Part shown: piece after piece, positions 27,739 through 37,854 of the stretch
Layout of the letters: every line of letters starts with the position of its first letter
Position numbering within the stretch: position 1 is the stretch's first letter
Assembly (NCBI RefSeq): GCF_016545825.1
Contig: NC_052621.1
Coordinates: 5,480,199 to 5,544,198, forward strand
DNA length: 64,000 nucleotides
Reading direction: 5' to 3'
Source of the DNA: Eucalyptus grandis
Taxonomy: Eukaryota > Streptophyta > Magnoliopsida > Myrtales > Myrtaceae
The notes under the pieces: generated by a model
Databases searched by the model: none
What the model was told of the DNA's origin: nothing
The model's input: the letters and a program-made list of their open reading frames with translations, nothing else
Position numbers and translations under genes: made by a program

Positions 27739-28941
27739 GGTTCCATAGCCAATATCTGCTATCAGAATGTCAAGTAAGTTTCATTCAAGATAAGCAAAAA
27801 TCGGGTAGCCTTTTCTCGCTCTTTCATCGATTGGTATTGTGCGAGCGTCTCTTTTGGTCCCTCAAGCTTCTCTTCTGCAGCTTCGAGGTCATTCCACAGA
27901 GACGATAATTTGTTGTAGCATGCGGAAATCGTCATGTTTCCTTGCTTTAATTCGCTAAGTTCTTGCATTAAAGAAAAAATCCTTGCCCGATCTAGCTTGC
28001 CGTACATTTGCTTGACATTCTCCCACATATTTTTGGAATCCTCCGGTGATGGTAGACCGGCCGCGACATCTGGAGAAATGCAATTCCCAATCCATAAGCG
28101 AATGAGCTGGTTGCATTTTCTCCAGTATCGCGCCAGTCGGTCGTCGGTCGGAATCGAGACGGTTCCATCTAGGAACCCATCCTTGTCTTTTGTCACCAGC
28201 GCTCATCTGAGATCTCGAGACCACCTGGAATAGTTCTCTAGCCCGGTTAATTGCAGGTTGATTAGTCGTAATTACAGGCAATCGGGGCCGTTGAGACATA
28301 CAGGGGTCTCCGGGCTCCGGTTGTCCTAAGTGATGGCTCCGATGGGAAACGGCAAAAATCGGGCGCGAAATTCGGGTAGGGATTTGTCCCTAAACTCGGT
28401 TTGCTTGACCCGAATCGGTAATCCGCATTATAAGTTCCCGGGTAGGGATTCGTCCCATTGCCCGGTCTCCCGACCCGTTCGACCCACTCGTCCGCTCCAA
28501 CCCGTTGGTTGGGCTTGCCCCAATTATGGATGGTGGGCTCCTTTGGGTTGGACGTGGCTTTGGTGGCCCATGTTACCAGCAATGATGGATTAGGGCTCGA
28601 CCCAATGTACCATGGGTAAGGTACCCACTGGATTGGTTGACCCGCAATGGGTTGCCCCAGATTAATCTGAGCATGAGTTGGCCGCCATTGCACGGGCTGA
28701 GGTTGAAGAGATTGGGTCGTCGATTGGGTCGTCGCAGCAAACTGGGATGAGATTTCAGCCGCTGTTTGATTGTCAGCAGAGAAACTAGCCTACGAAGGAG
28801 AGCTGGCCATGGTTTGTAAGAAAAATAGTCTTCTTCTTTAGTAAAATAATCCCTGTTTTCCAAAAAGCAAATCTGTCTGTTTTGCAGATCAGAGTTCCCC
28901 TGGATTAGGTGATCAAGAGCGGAAGCGGTCAGTAGCCTCGA

Positions 28942-28954
28942 GGCTCTGATACCA
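28942..28954 (-). other. Primer-binding site of copia-1 (initiator tRNA-Met)
   Basis: The minus strand reads TGGTATCAGAGCC directly after the 5' LTR, the standard plant copia primer site complementary to the 3' end of initiator tRNA-Met. Confidence 0.9.
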
Positions 28955-29179
28955 TGAAAGAAGATGAAGAAGACTAGAGATTTGTGAATTTCGTGTATTC
29001 AATGTATATTCTGATGTACAATGCTTCTGTAATTATAGTACATAAAAGAAATAATAAAGGCAAAGAAATATTTAGAAATCAAATCTATTATCAATCTAAG
29101 ATTTCTAGCTAATTTATGTACAGACCAATTTGGTCAAGAATCTGAGTGTATCTTCCAGATTGATGCATATCTTTCAACA
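28955..29179 (-). repeat. 5' LTR of copia-1
   Basis: A 225-bp repeat partner of 20499-20724. Confidence 0.9.
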
Positions 29180-29184
29180 CCTTT

Positions 29185-30322
29185 GGTCTAGATCCATCAT
29201 TAATATAGTATCTTCATAGCCCTAAAATCTATGTTCACATCATATGTCAGAACATCAATTTTGGGTGTCGTTGATTTCGGCCTGTATCGATCAGTAATTC
29301 ACTATCCATGATATACAGGTCGGGTTCACAGCTTTCGCATTAAAACTACATAGAGTTCCTCTAATTCTTCACTTGAGCACTGAGAGGTATTCTTTCTAGT
29401 GTCTATATCGACCCATTTGATCAATGAAATTGTCCATATTGTAGTTATGGCCGGTTTGATTAGCCCCCTACACACGGGATGTATGATTGCCCAAGAACGA
29501 TAAAAGGTATGCTAAGCCCGCATAATGAGATTAACGTATTAAATGATGTGGTGGAATCTTATTGGAGAAGTGGGCATTGAACATCGCGTCGATACAAACA
29601 CAAATGGGTATTTCCTTTGTTGGGAAAAAAAAATCAAGCTATATTGTCAACACAAATAGTAGAATAGTCACAACTTACGAAATAAATGATGAAATTTATC
29701 AAAGTAAAAGTAGCAGAAGTCAATATCTAAGGGCATGTATCAAGTTAGGGTCGTTGCACACATCATATCGCTTATCTATTTTGCGCAATTTCCAACAATT
29801 GATTATTACGTATTCACAGTGATTTTCTAAGTAGGGAAAATGGTTGTAGGTGGATCGAGTAATCTCATGTTTTTATTTTTCATTTTTGGTTATTTGGCTG
29901 CTAAACTATCGCCTAATAATTGATAGTTACACGCTAAAGTAAGCCGATTTTCTTCAAGCCAAGCCAAAAAAGAAAAAGAAAAAAGAAAAAGAACACAAAA
30001 AGAGAAGGCCACTTTTCACGGTACGTGACGGGTTCTAAGTCAATGCATAATTTCAAATGAACTTCATCTGATTGATTGATTCCTAAAAGGTACACGATGA
30101 GCTACTAGCTACAGAAGCAACTACTACCACACGAAGAGAAACTCCATCCATCTAAAAGGGATGAAGAACTCCCGCGATCCATGCATGCACTGTTCACCAA
30201 CGTTCTTTAAAGAGACGGAAATGAGGATCTTGAGAAGATTAACTAAAGCTGTGAATGATGAAGAGATTGGAAAACCCGCGAGTGATGATGAAGTTTGGGG
30301 TTTCCCGTTAATTTTCTGCTGA
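29185..30322 (-). repeat. Duplicon DNA 3' of NHL copy D
   Basis: The part at 29185-29420 continues the duplicon interrupted by copia-1 and matches 16250-16500. The part at 29590-29830 matches the 1400-1570 type block. The part at 30040-30322 is the NHL 3' flank. No independent gene is seen. Confidence 0.55.
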
Positions 30323-30999
30323 TCAAGCGAAGCGAACCGAGCAATCCTTCCCCCCGTCTTTTAAATTCCCGGTGTGTGTCGAGGAGAGCCCGACTCTCAA
30401 ATCCTTGCATTCCACCTCCACCGACCCTCGCTTGCTTGGCAAATACGCATGCATGAACTTGACACTAACGTCCATTTTCACTGACATCACCTCCGACCCT
30501 TTCCTCAGAAGCTCGTCCACAGTGAACTGGAATGATCTCTTGCTTCTCCTTCCGCGGCCAGGACTTGGGCTTGCTTTCACCTCGAAGGAGCCGTGGCGTC
30601 TCTCACCGATGTAATGTTCCGACGATGATTTGTTGTTGTGGCTAGAGAGACGAAGCTGGCACTTGCTCGGAATTAGTGCGAGGAAGAGGTTGACGCCCCG
30701 ATGACCACACCGATTTTCTTGTTGGGGTTGGTGGCGGTAAGCCGGATTCCGACGTCGAATTTTGGAGGAGGGGATGAGGCGTCGGAGACATTGGGAAGGC
30801 CAGAGAGGGATAGGGAGTCGAGCCGGAATGCTGGAGGGCGAGGATTCAGGATGAGCCACGCGACGGTGATGACCGCGCCGATCAAGAAAACGAGGAGGAC
30901 CAGCGACTGCATAGAACGGAAGACAATTTTGAAGGATCTAGAGGAGGAGGGGGCGGCGGCGGCGGCGGTGGCCGAGGAGGCGGTGGCAGCAGTGGACAT
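30323..30999 (-). pseudogene. LEA_2/NHL copy D, frameshifted
   Basis: The start region codes a Ser/Ala-rich leader, a membrane helix (MQSLVLLVFLIGAVITVAWLIL) and the LEA_2 core up to ATNPNKKIGVVI. There the frame is lost near 30695-30702: one base is missing compared with the VIQDV codons of copies B and C. The rest of the domain continues in another frame to a stop at 30323, keeping FMHAYLPSK and GKDCSVRFA. Translation in the first frame ends soon after the shift, losing about half of the domain. A 27-bp duplication around the start gives two in-frame Met codons (30999 and 31026). The TATA box conserved in B and C is changed here. It is likely a recent pseudogene. Confidence 0.8.
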
Positions 31000-31086
31000 G
31001 GGGATGAAACTTCTGGCAGTGGACATGGGGATGAAACTTCTCGAAAGGGTTGAAGGAGGAGGAGATGGAGGTAAAAGATGGGGATG

Positions 31087-32385
31087 ACGACGTGCTTAAT
31101 AGTGAATATATAAATAAAATTTCTTCCACAAAGCCGCGTCGGAGAAGATTCGTGGCTTTTAACGTCGAGCTTTTGCAGGAAAAGAGGGACGGCGGAGAAT
31201 GTCGTCGCTAGCAACCGTAGTGAAAACGGCAATCTTTTCGATTAGGGGACAAATACGTCAGTGAAAAAGAATCATCGCGCCACGATCACGACGAAGGCCA
31301 ATTTATGCGGGATTTCCTTCTTGGGGAAGTAATCCTAGAGCTACAGAATCGGCAATACCGAATTGATTCACAAAATTGATTTGGCTAGCGTTCGATTTTG
31401 CTTCATACTCGTTGTGGACCCATCTTTCCAGAGTACGTTTTACGGCTACCTTTCTTTTTCCTAGCTTCGAACTTTAAGCATTATTATTGAGGATATGAAA
31501 TGCAGCTTTTAATTGATGTTTATAAGATTTTGTGCAATCGTTACCAATTATTTTAAAAACTTGAATCGACATAAGAAGGTATAATTTGATATTTAAATAT
31601 TCCAACAATGTTGTGTGCCTAGAATATTTTGTAACGAATTTCATTAGTTTAGGTCATTTAAGGATTTACAATTAAAATCTTAAAGTTAGGTTGTTGTTTC
31701 TCTTTTCATTTTTTTATGGCAAAGTCAAACTTAGTGCTTCTTGGAAGCGCGAATGCCAAACAATAAACATATATGGGCAATAGTTGATAATTGTTTTTAG
31801 AATTAGAGGAATTTTATCATAAAACTTGTTCATTCGATGACAAAGGCATGCTAGTAAAGAAATTTATTCTTCAATTTACTAGGCAAGTCATCACTTAGTT
31901 TTAGGGTTTATACTATGAAAAATCTTAAATAGGTATACATGTGATAAATTTATTACACAAAAAAAAAAATCATAGATTAGTACATTTATGAAAAATTTAT
32001 ACATGTTAGTTTCTATTAAACTGAATTAATATAATGAAAATTCTAAACTGATATACTTGTGACAAATTGAGAATAAATCTTCAAATTGGTACATCCGTCA
32101 ATTATTACAATAATTTGACCGTAAAATTTAATGAAAATTAACGAATGATAAATTTATCAAGTATATCAATTTATAATTTTTTGTGGTAAAAAAATTAAAT
32201 TTGTTAGAGGTACACTCATTTAAAGATTTTTGTCATCAAAAAGTTAATTTGAGATAAATTTATTTTAAATAGTCAGGTTGTAATTTTTTTATACCCTTAA
32301 CCCTTTAATTTTTACCACCTGAGTCCACTCCTTTGCGTGGACGACTGCCTCCGACGCTGCTAAGGCAAGAGCCGAGAAACTCCAG
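31087..32385. other. AT-rich intergenic DNA upstream of NHL copy D
   Basis: The part at 31300-31530 matches 7040-7260. The rest is AT-rich, with 'aaattaatataatgaaaatt' type text that also appears at 1990-2200. No gene is seen. Confidence 0.4.
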
Positions 32386-33786
32386 GGACGAACGCCGCGG
32401 GCGGGGAGCGAGGAGCTGAACCGCCGCCAGTTTTGAAGATTTCATGCCCAGATTCATGGCGTTGACTTCTCTTTGGACTTGGCCCTTCGTTCCGTCAGTC
32501 CCCAACATGTCCGCGGAGGAGCACGTGCACGAAAATTACAATCGTGCGCATGTAAAGGCGCGTCGCCGACTTATGATGGGGGCCGTTGTCCGAGTCAGAT
32601 CCATTGAAAAGAGCGACGCGCGTGCCTTAGTGTGGGCGCGAATGAAAGAAGAAAAAATCGAAACCCGCCGACGTATTGCGGACTGCAGAAAGTCCCGAAG
32701 CTTCCGAGCAGATCAGATTCGATCAAGGCGAACATCGAATTAGCCTGCCAAGGGGACAGCAAATGTAGAATTTCGAGGTATCGTGATCTTTTATGACGGC
32801 TTCAATTTCTTCTTTGCTCAAAATCTCTGTCTTGATTAAAAGATACTTTTATGGTGAATTTGTGAAGCCTTTGATATTAAAAGGAGTGGCATCAAGGTCG
32901 TCACCACTATACCTGAGGTAGCATTGGGTGTTCGCTGGGTACAAATAATTTTCTTCCTTTTTGTTCTATAATTTCTTACATACTCTAACTGAGTCTGCTT
33001 CTCTGAACTTCACCTTATTTTGTTTTTTTTTTTTTTTTTTTTCGATTCGGTTTCAGAAGGAGTCTTTGAGTCTCCATGCTCTCTCACAGAATGGAGAGGT
33101 TATTTTCTATGTCAACCGGTTTTGATCAAAGCAAGTTAAATCTCAGCTCCTCGCCAATTATTTCCTTCTAATGACAAGAGTAGCCGCTCATGGCTTTGTT
33201 TTCGCCCTATCAAACGTGATCACAGCTTCTGTTTTTACTTTCTCTTCAGAAATTCTAAATAACAATCAAACTTCGAAAAATCATGAGTGATATTTTTGCT
33301 GCACTCCTGATTTAAAAAAAAAAAAAAAAAAAACTCCCCTCAACCATACCTCTAATTGATGGGTCGCAAATTACGGATATCAACCATAGACAAATTTGGG
33401 CGATGTAACTCATCAATAAAAGAAGTATGACCTAAAAGTTGTATATAATTTTGCATGTCCGTGTTTATATACTTTAGAAATTTCGGCCATTTTCATATCC
33501 AAAATAAGTCAAGGTGTCGGGAATGGCGACATTCAAATGTATCAGAACAAATTGATGGAATGGATGTGGTGTGCAGCACCATTCGTAGTTTTGATGGATG
33601 GTCGAAACTTTTGACCATTTAATGGATTGGGTAAAAATTAGGTCGGCTGAAGTTTTAATATGGATTGGAAATGGGTTTATTATAATAGAGCTCAATTGAA
33701 AAATAAGTTGTAAATGGGTTTATCCCAATTCCATTTATAAATTATAACCTATTAATAACTCAACCAAACTCATTACTTTTCAATTT
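32386..33786. other. Divergent dispersed segment and AT-rich DNA
   Basis: The part at 32400-32520 is a diverged copy of the segment seen at 14640 and 19971. The remainder (to 33786) is AT-rich, with poly-T near 33021 and poly-A near 33314. The 99-codon plus frame at 32444-32743 covers this repeat and has no family motif. No gene is supported. Confidence 0.4.
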
Positions 33787-34186
33787 CCTTTTTTTTTTTC
33801 CTTTTCTTTCTTTTTTTTTTCTTTTTTATAGGCTTATCACTGACCATGATAGTGGCTGGCGACCGCCCATAAGTGAGCTCGAGCCCCACCCAATTTGGCA
33901 ACCTAGGTGGGGCTTAAGCCTTGGTTGAGGTCACCAAAGCCTTGCCAACATCTGGCGACCTCGGGCAAGTCTCGAGCCTCACCCAAGTCACTAGATTTGG
34001 TGAGGACCAAGCTTGCCTTATTAACCTCGAGTGAGCTAAGGCCTTGCCATATTCGGCGACCTGGGCGAGGCTCGCCCAGGTCGTTGGATCTGGTGAGGCC
34101 CAAGCCTGTCAACATTGGGTGAACTCGGCCTTGTTGTGGTGGGCAACTGGCCAATGAGGAAGAAAAAGAAAAAGAAAGAAAAGACA
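33787..34186. repeat. GC-rich cassette with T-rich and A-rich ends (copy 1)
   Basis: A T-rich run (33787-33829), then a GC-rich core of repeated 'gcgacc', 'gcgaggctcgccc' and 'ctcgagc' phrases, then an A-rich run (34159-34186) complementary to the T-rich run. Related cassettes are at 45073-45660 and 47965-48345. The shape suggests a foldback element. Confidence 0.5.

Positions 34187-34240
<54 letters not shown>
34187..34240 (+). repeat. (AAT)n microsatellite
   Basis: About 17 repeats of AAT/ATA directly after the cassette's A-rich end. Confidence 0.9.
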
Positions 34241-34915
34241 TAAAAATCGATTTAAAAATATAATAATAAAAAAATTATTGAAAGTGGTGCATGAGTAAAA
34301 AATTTTAATTACTAAATAGTGAAAAATATCTTCTTGTTTATTTTCAAATTTTAGTCAAATACCAGAAAATACGATTATTTTCATAGAAAATGGTTTTCTT
34401 AGAATATTAATGTGTTTTGATAATACAGGTCAAATCGGATATGAGTTGGGTATGTGTTTGGTCGAATATGAGTCATTAAAGTTACATTGCATGAAAATAT
34501 ATCAAAATGGATTAAATTAGTCAACATGAGTTAGACCATTTTCGACTTGGCCTAAACCCAACCTGACCCATCTGTTTGATGGCCTTAGTTGAAAGGTAGT
34601 ATTCCAAGCTAAGAGTGTATTTGTTTAAGTGAATATTTTCCACAAATTAGTTTTGTACATTTTCCCGCGTTTGATTTGCTAAATATTAGTTAGTGAAAAA
34701 TCATTTGTAGTCAAAAAAAATATGCACACTTAAAGTTAGAGACATGAATTGTCTATACAGAAAAATGAAAAGAAAATTCTAAGAAATGATAATTTGAAAA
34801 TACTTTTTATTATGAATTTTTTCCGAAACAAATTGACCCTAATTAAATGCAAGGAAAGAAATGAGTTTGAAAAACTGTGTGACCCTATCAAAGTCAAGGG
34901 CGGTGGCGTCGTCAC

Positions 34916-35586
34916 CTATGTAGCACCGACACGGAGACGTAACACGTGACACGACACGACACGTTATTTCTTAAAAATAGATAATTTCGACACGTTCCGA
35001 CACGTTATATATACATAAATAAATAATAATAAAAATAGCCTAGAATTAATTTACACAAAAAATATTAAATAATATCATTCATTATTTTAATTTGTTACAA
35101 TAATACACAAAACTTAGAGGAAAAAAACATTATTTAAAGAAAAATGCTGAAATGATATTTTTAAATTTATTTATTTATCATATATAACATTTTTATTACT
35201 TCTTTCAGAGTAAAAGACTTTAAAAAAAAAATCTAAAAAATAAAACTGAATTTTTTTTTTGACCTGTGTGTGTATATTTATAGCAATTTTATTACTTCTT
35301 TTATTACCTCTTTGTGTATATTTATATTTTGACCCCTCAAGTATTATAAATTTTTAAAATTGACTCCGTGCGTGTCGGAATCGCGTGTCGAAATTCTGGA
35401 CTCGCATGTCGGAGCGTGTCGGAATCTCGTGTCGAAATTCTAGACTCGCATGTCGGAGCGTGTCGGAAAGAGTTGACCACGTGTCGGATTTTTCGACACT
35501 CGTTGACCGCGTGTCGGAGCGTGTCGGGACGCGTGTGGAGTGTCGGACACGACACGAAGGCTTCGGAGAGTGTCCGTGCTACATAG
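34916..35586 (+). mobile_element. hAT-like non-autonomous element, copy 1
   Basis: The inverted ends are CTATGTAGCACCGACAC and its complement (one mismatch). They are flanked by GTCGTCAC (34908-34915) and GTCATCAC (35587-35594), an 8-bp target duplication with one change. The interior is AT-rich, with 'acacgacacgacacg' and 'gtgtcggagcgtgtcgg' sub-repeats near the ends. It codes nothing, so it would depend on a transposase elsewhere. The 8-bp duplication points to the hAT superfamily; the assignment is tentative. Confidence 0.6.
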
Positions 35587-36109
35587 GTCATCACCATCTT
35601 AGTACCTTATCTCTTCCACCCAATCATCTCTTTATATCCTGAAAATATATTGGATGGGCTGGCTCCTCCATATCGCCATGGGGCCGGCCCATTCACTCAT
35701 TCATTGGATAGACACGTGGCCCCTAAGACCATTTTCGACTTGGCCTAAACCCAACCTGACCTATCTGTTTGATGGCCTTAGTTGAAAGGTAGTATTCCAA
35801 GCTAAGAGTGTATTTGTTTAAGTGAATATTTTCCACAAATTAGTTTTGTACATTTTCCCGCTTTTGATTTGCTAAATATTAGTTAGTGAAAAACCATTTG
35901 TAGTCAAAGAAAATATGCACGCTTAAAGTTAGAGACATGAATTGTCTATACAGAAAAATGAAAAGAAAATTCTAAGAAATGATAATTTGAAAATACTTTT
36001 TATTATGAATTTTTTTCCGAAACAAATTGACCCTAATTAAATGCAAGGAAAGAAATGAGTTTGAAAAACTATGTGACCCTATCAAAGTCAAGGGCGGTGG
36101 CGTCGTCAC

Positions 36110-36733
36110 CTATGTAGCACTGACACGGAGACGTAACACGTGACACGACACGACACGTTATTTCTTAAAAATAGATAATTTCGATACGTTCCGACACGTT
36201 ATATATACATAAATAAATAATAATAAAAATAGCCTAGAATTAATTTACACAAAAAAATATTAAATAATATCATTCATTATTTTAATTTGTTACAATAATA
36301 CACAAAACTTAGAGGAAAAAAACATTATTTAAAGAAAAATGCTGAAATGATATTTTTAAATTTATTTATTTATCATATATAACATTTTTATTACTTCTTT
36401 CAGAGTAAAAGACTTTTTAAAAAAAATCTAAAAAATAAAACTGAAATTTTTTTGACCTGTGTGTATATTTATAGCAATTTTATTACTTCTTTTATTACCT
36501 CTTTGTGTATATTTATATTTTGACCCCTCAAGTATTATGAATTTTTAAAATTGACTCCGTGCGTGTCGGAATCGCGTGTCGAAATTCTGGACTCGCATGT
36601 CGAAGCGTGTCGGAAAGAGTTGATCACGTGTCGGATTTTTCGACACTCGTTGACCGCGTGTCGGAGCGTGTCGAGACGTGTCAGAGTGTCGGACACAACA
36701 CGAAGGCTTCCGGAGAGTGTCCGTGCTACATAG
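36110..36733 (+). mobile_element. hAT-like non-autonomous element, copy 2
   Basis: The same element as at 34916-35586, copied by the tandem duplication with its flanks, so this is not an independent insertion. It is about 47 bp shorter through loss of one sub-repeat. Confidence 0.6.
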
Positions 36734-36873
36734 GTCATCACCATCTTAGTACCTTATCTCTTCCACCCAATCATCTCTTTATATCCTGAAAAATATATTG
36801 GATGGGCTGGCTCCTCCATATCGCCATGGGGCCGGCCCATTCACTCATTCAGTGGATAGACACGTGGCCCCTA

Positions 36874-37577
36874 CGGCCTTTGCTCAATTCTCAATCCAAA
36901 CATCACCCCCCCCAAGACACGCCGTCCCCAACATCCCCGGCATCTGCGGCATCCCCGTCCCCACCGGGTTCACCACCAGCTGCCCTCACTCACCCCTGGT
37001 CACCAACCCCTGGTCACCCGCTCGCGTCCTCCGCCTCCTGCTGGTCAATGGACGGTCGGCCTTCCACCACCATCACGACGGCGGGCAGGTGCTCCCCTCC
37101 TCTAATTTATTAGAGCAAGGACATGTTTTCATTCCCTCTCCATTTTACTTTTTTTTAGTGGAATTATATACAATGAAATTGAGTACTCTCTCTCTCTCTA
37201 CTTTCAGTCCCCTATATTAACTCACATAAGCAGTCGCATAGAGTTGCACGTGTTCATATTCATACTTTGCACGTGAGTTGCACATCCATTGTACGTGCAA
37301 TCCATGTGCATGGCACAAGATAAAAGATATTTAGTTTATCCGAATATTATCATTTCCAAAATGGGGGTTGAGGCACCATGGAACCAAGGAATGAGAGACA
37401 AAAATTGGCTGAATGGTCGCAAGAACAAATTAAAATCAATTGTTTCACGGTACTTATGTCCTGTCTTTATTCAGTGCTTGACCTTAACCAGGGATTACAA
37501 AGTAAATAAAGGAAATGGAAGCGTCAATAAGAAATTGGGCATTCACTCTCGCTATAAGGGACGAAAATGGTCGCTCA
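36874..37577. other. Unassigned GC-rich stretch, then AT-rich DNA
   Basis: The part at 36890-37095 is C-rich and open on the plus strand (within 36798-37220). It could be a captured exon fragment ending at a GT near 37088, but I recognise no family. The part at 37100-37577 is AT-rich. Confidence 0.3.
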
Positions 37578-37847
37578 TGAAAGGAATTGAAGAACAGATG
37601 AAGAGGAAACGATCGAAGACGTAGAGAGAGATTTTGTGTATTGTATTGTCTTCAATAATGAATATGATGTACAGCCTTAGTAGATATAATACAAGATGTA
37701 AGACAGAAAGGAAATTAATGATCCTATGAATCAATCTAAATCAATCAATCTAATCTAGATCTAATCTCAAATTGATTTGTACAAATCGTAATCGGATCGT
37801 AATTGGATCTCAATCCATCCTCTGTCAAAGCCGCATATCTTTCAACA
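37578..37847 (-). repeat. 3' LTR of copia-2
   Basis: A 270-bp repeat, TG...CA ends. Four substitutions separate it from 43061-43330. Confidence 0.92.
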
Positions 37848-37854
37848 CTCCCCC

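Larger units (their letters stand above)
23691..28812 (-). pseudogene. copia-1 gag and protease, gag split by solo LTR
   Basis: Gag begins near 28812. The capsid-like part is at 27762-28196 (WRKCNQLIRLWIGNCISP, LDRARIFSLMQELSELKQG). It is cut after ILNETYLTF and resumes at 24605 downward (PVPPLGRIFQLAVQEES). A CCHC zinc knuckle with correct spacing (CDFCRRPHHTVENC) is at about 24150-24190. The protease site region (WIIDFGASDHI, with Phe in place of the usual Ser/Thr before GA) is at about 23890-23930. Frameshifts also separate the gag parts. Confidence 0.8.
20499..29179 (-). mobile_element. Ty1/copia retrotransposon copia-1 (with nested solo LTR)
   Basis: The element lies on the minus strand. 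Its LTRs are 28955-29179 (5') and 20499-20724 (3'), with a perfect CCTTT target duplication at 20494-20498 and 29180-29184. The flanks rejoin to match the empty copy of the same site near 16250. A primer site TGGTATCAGAGCC (initiator tRNA-Met complement) abuts the 5' LTR at 28942-28954. A purine tract abuts the 3' LTR at about 20725-20735. Without the nested 3.1-kb solo LTR it is about 5.5 kb, normal for copia. The coding region has several frameshifts, so it is inactive. By eye the LTRs differ at about 7 bases plus two small indels. Confidence 0.93.
34533..36873 (+). repeat. Direct tandem duplication of a 1.2-kb segment
   Basis: 34533-35725 and 35726-36873 are two copies of one segment. Both begin 'agaccattttcgacttggcc' and end 'gacacgtggccccta'. 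The copies are nearly identical. The first is about 45 bp longer because of an extra 'gtgtcgg...tcgcat' unit near 35387-35440. Each copy contains one hAT-like element. No protein coding is seen. Confidence 0.9.
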
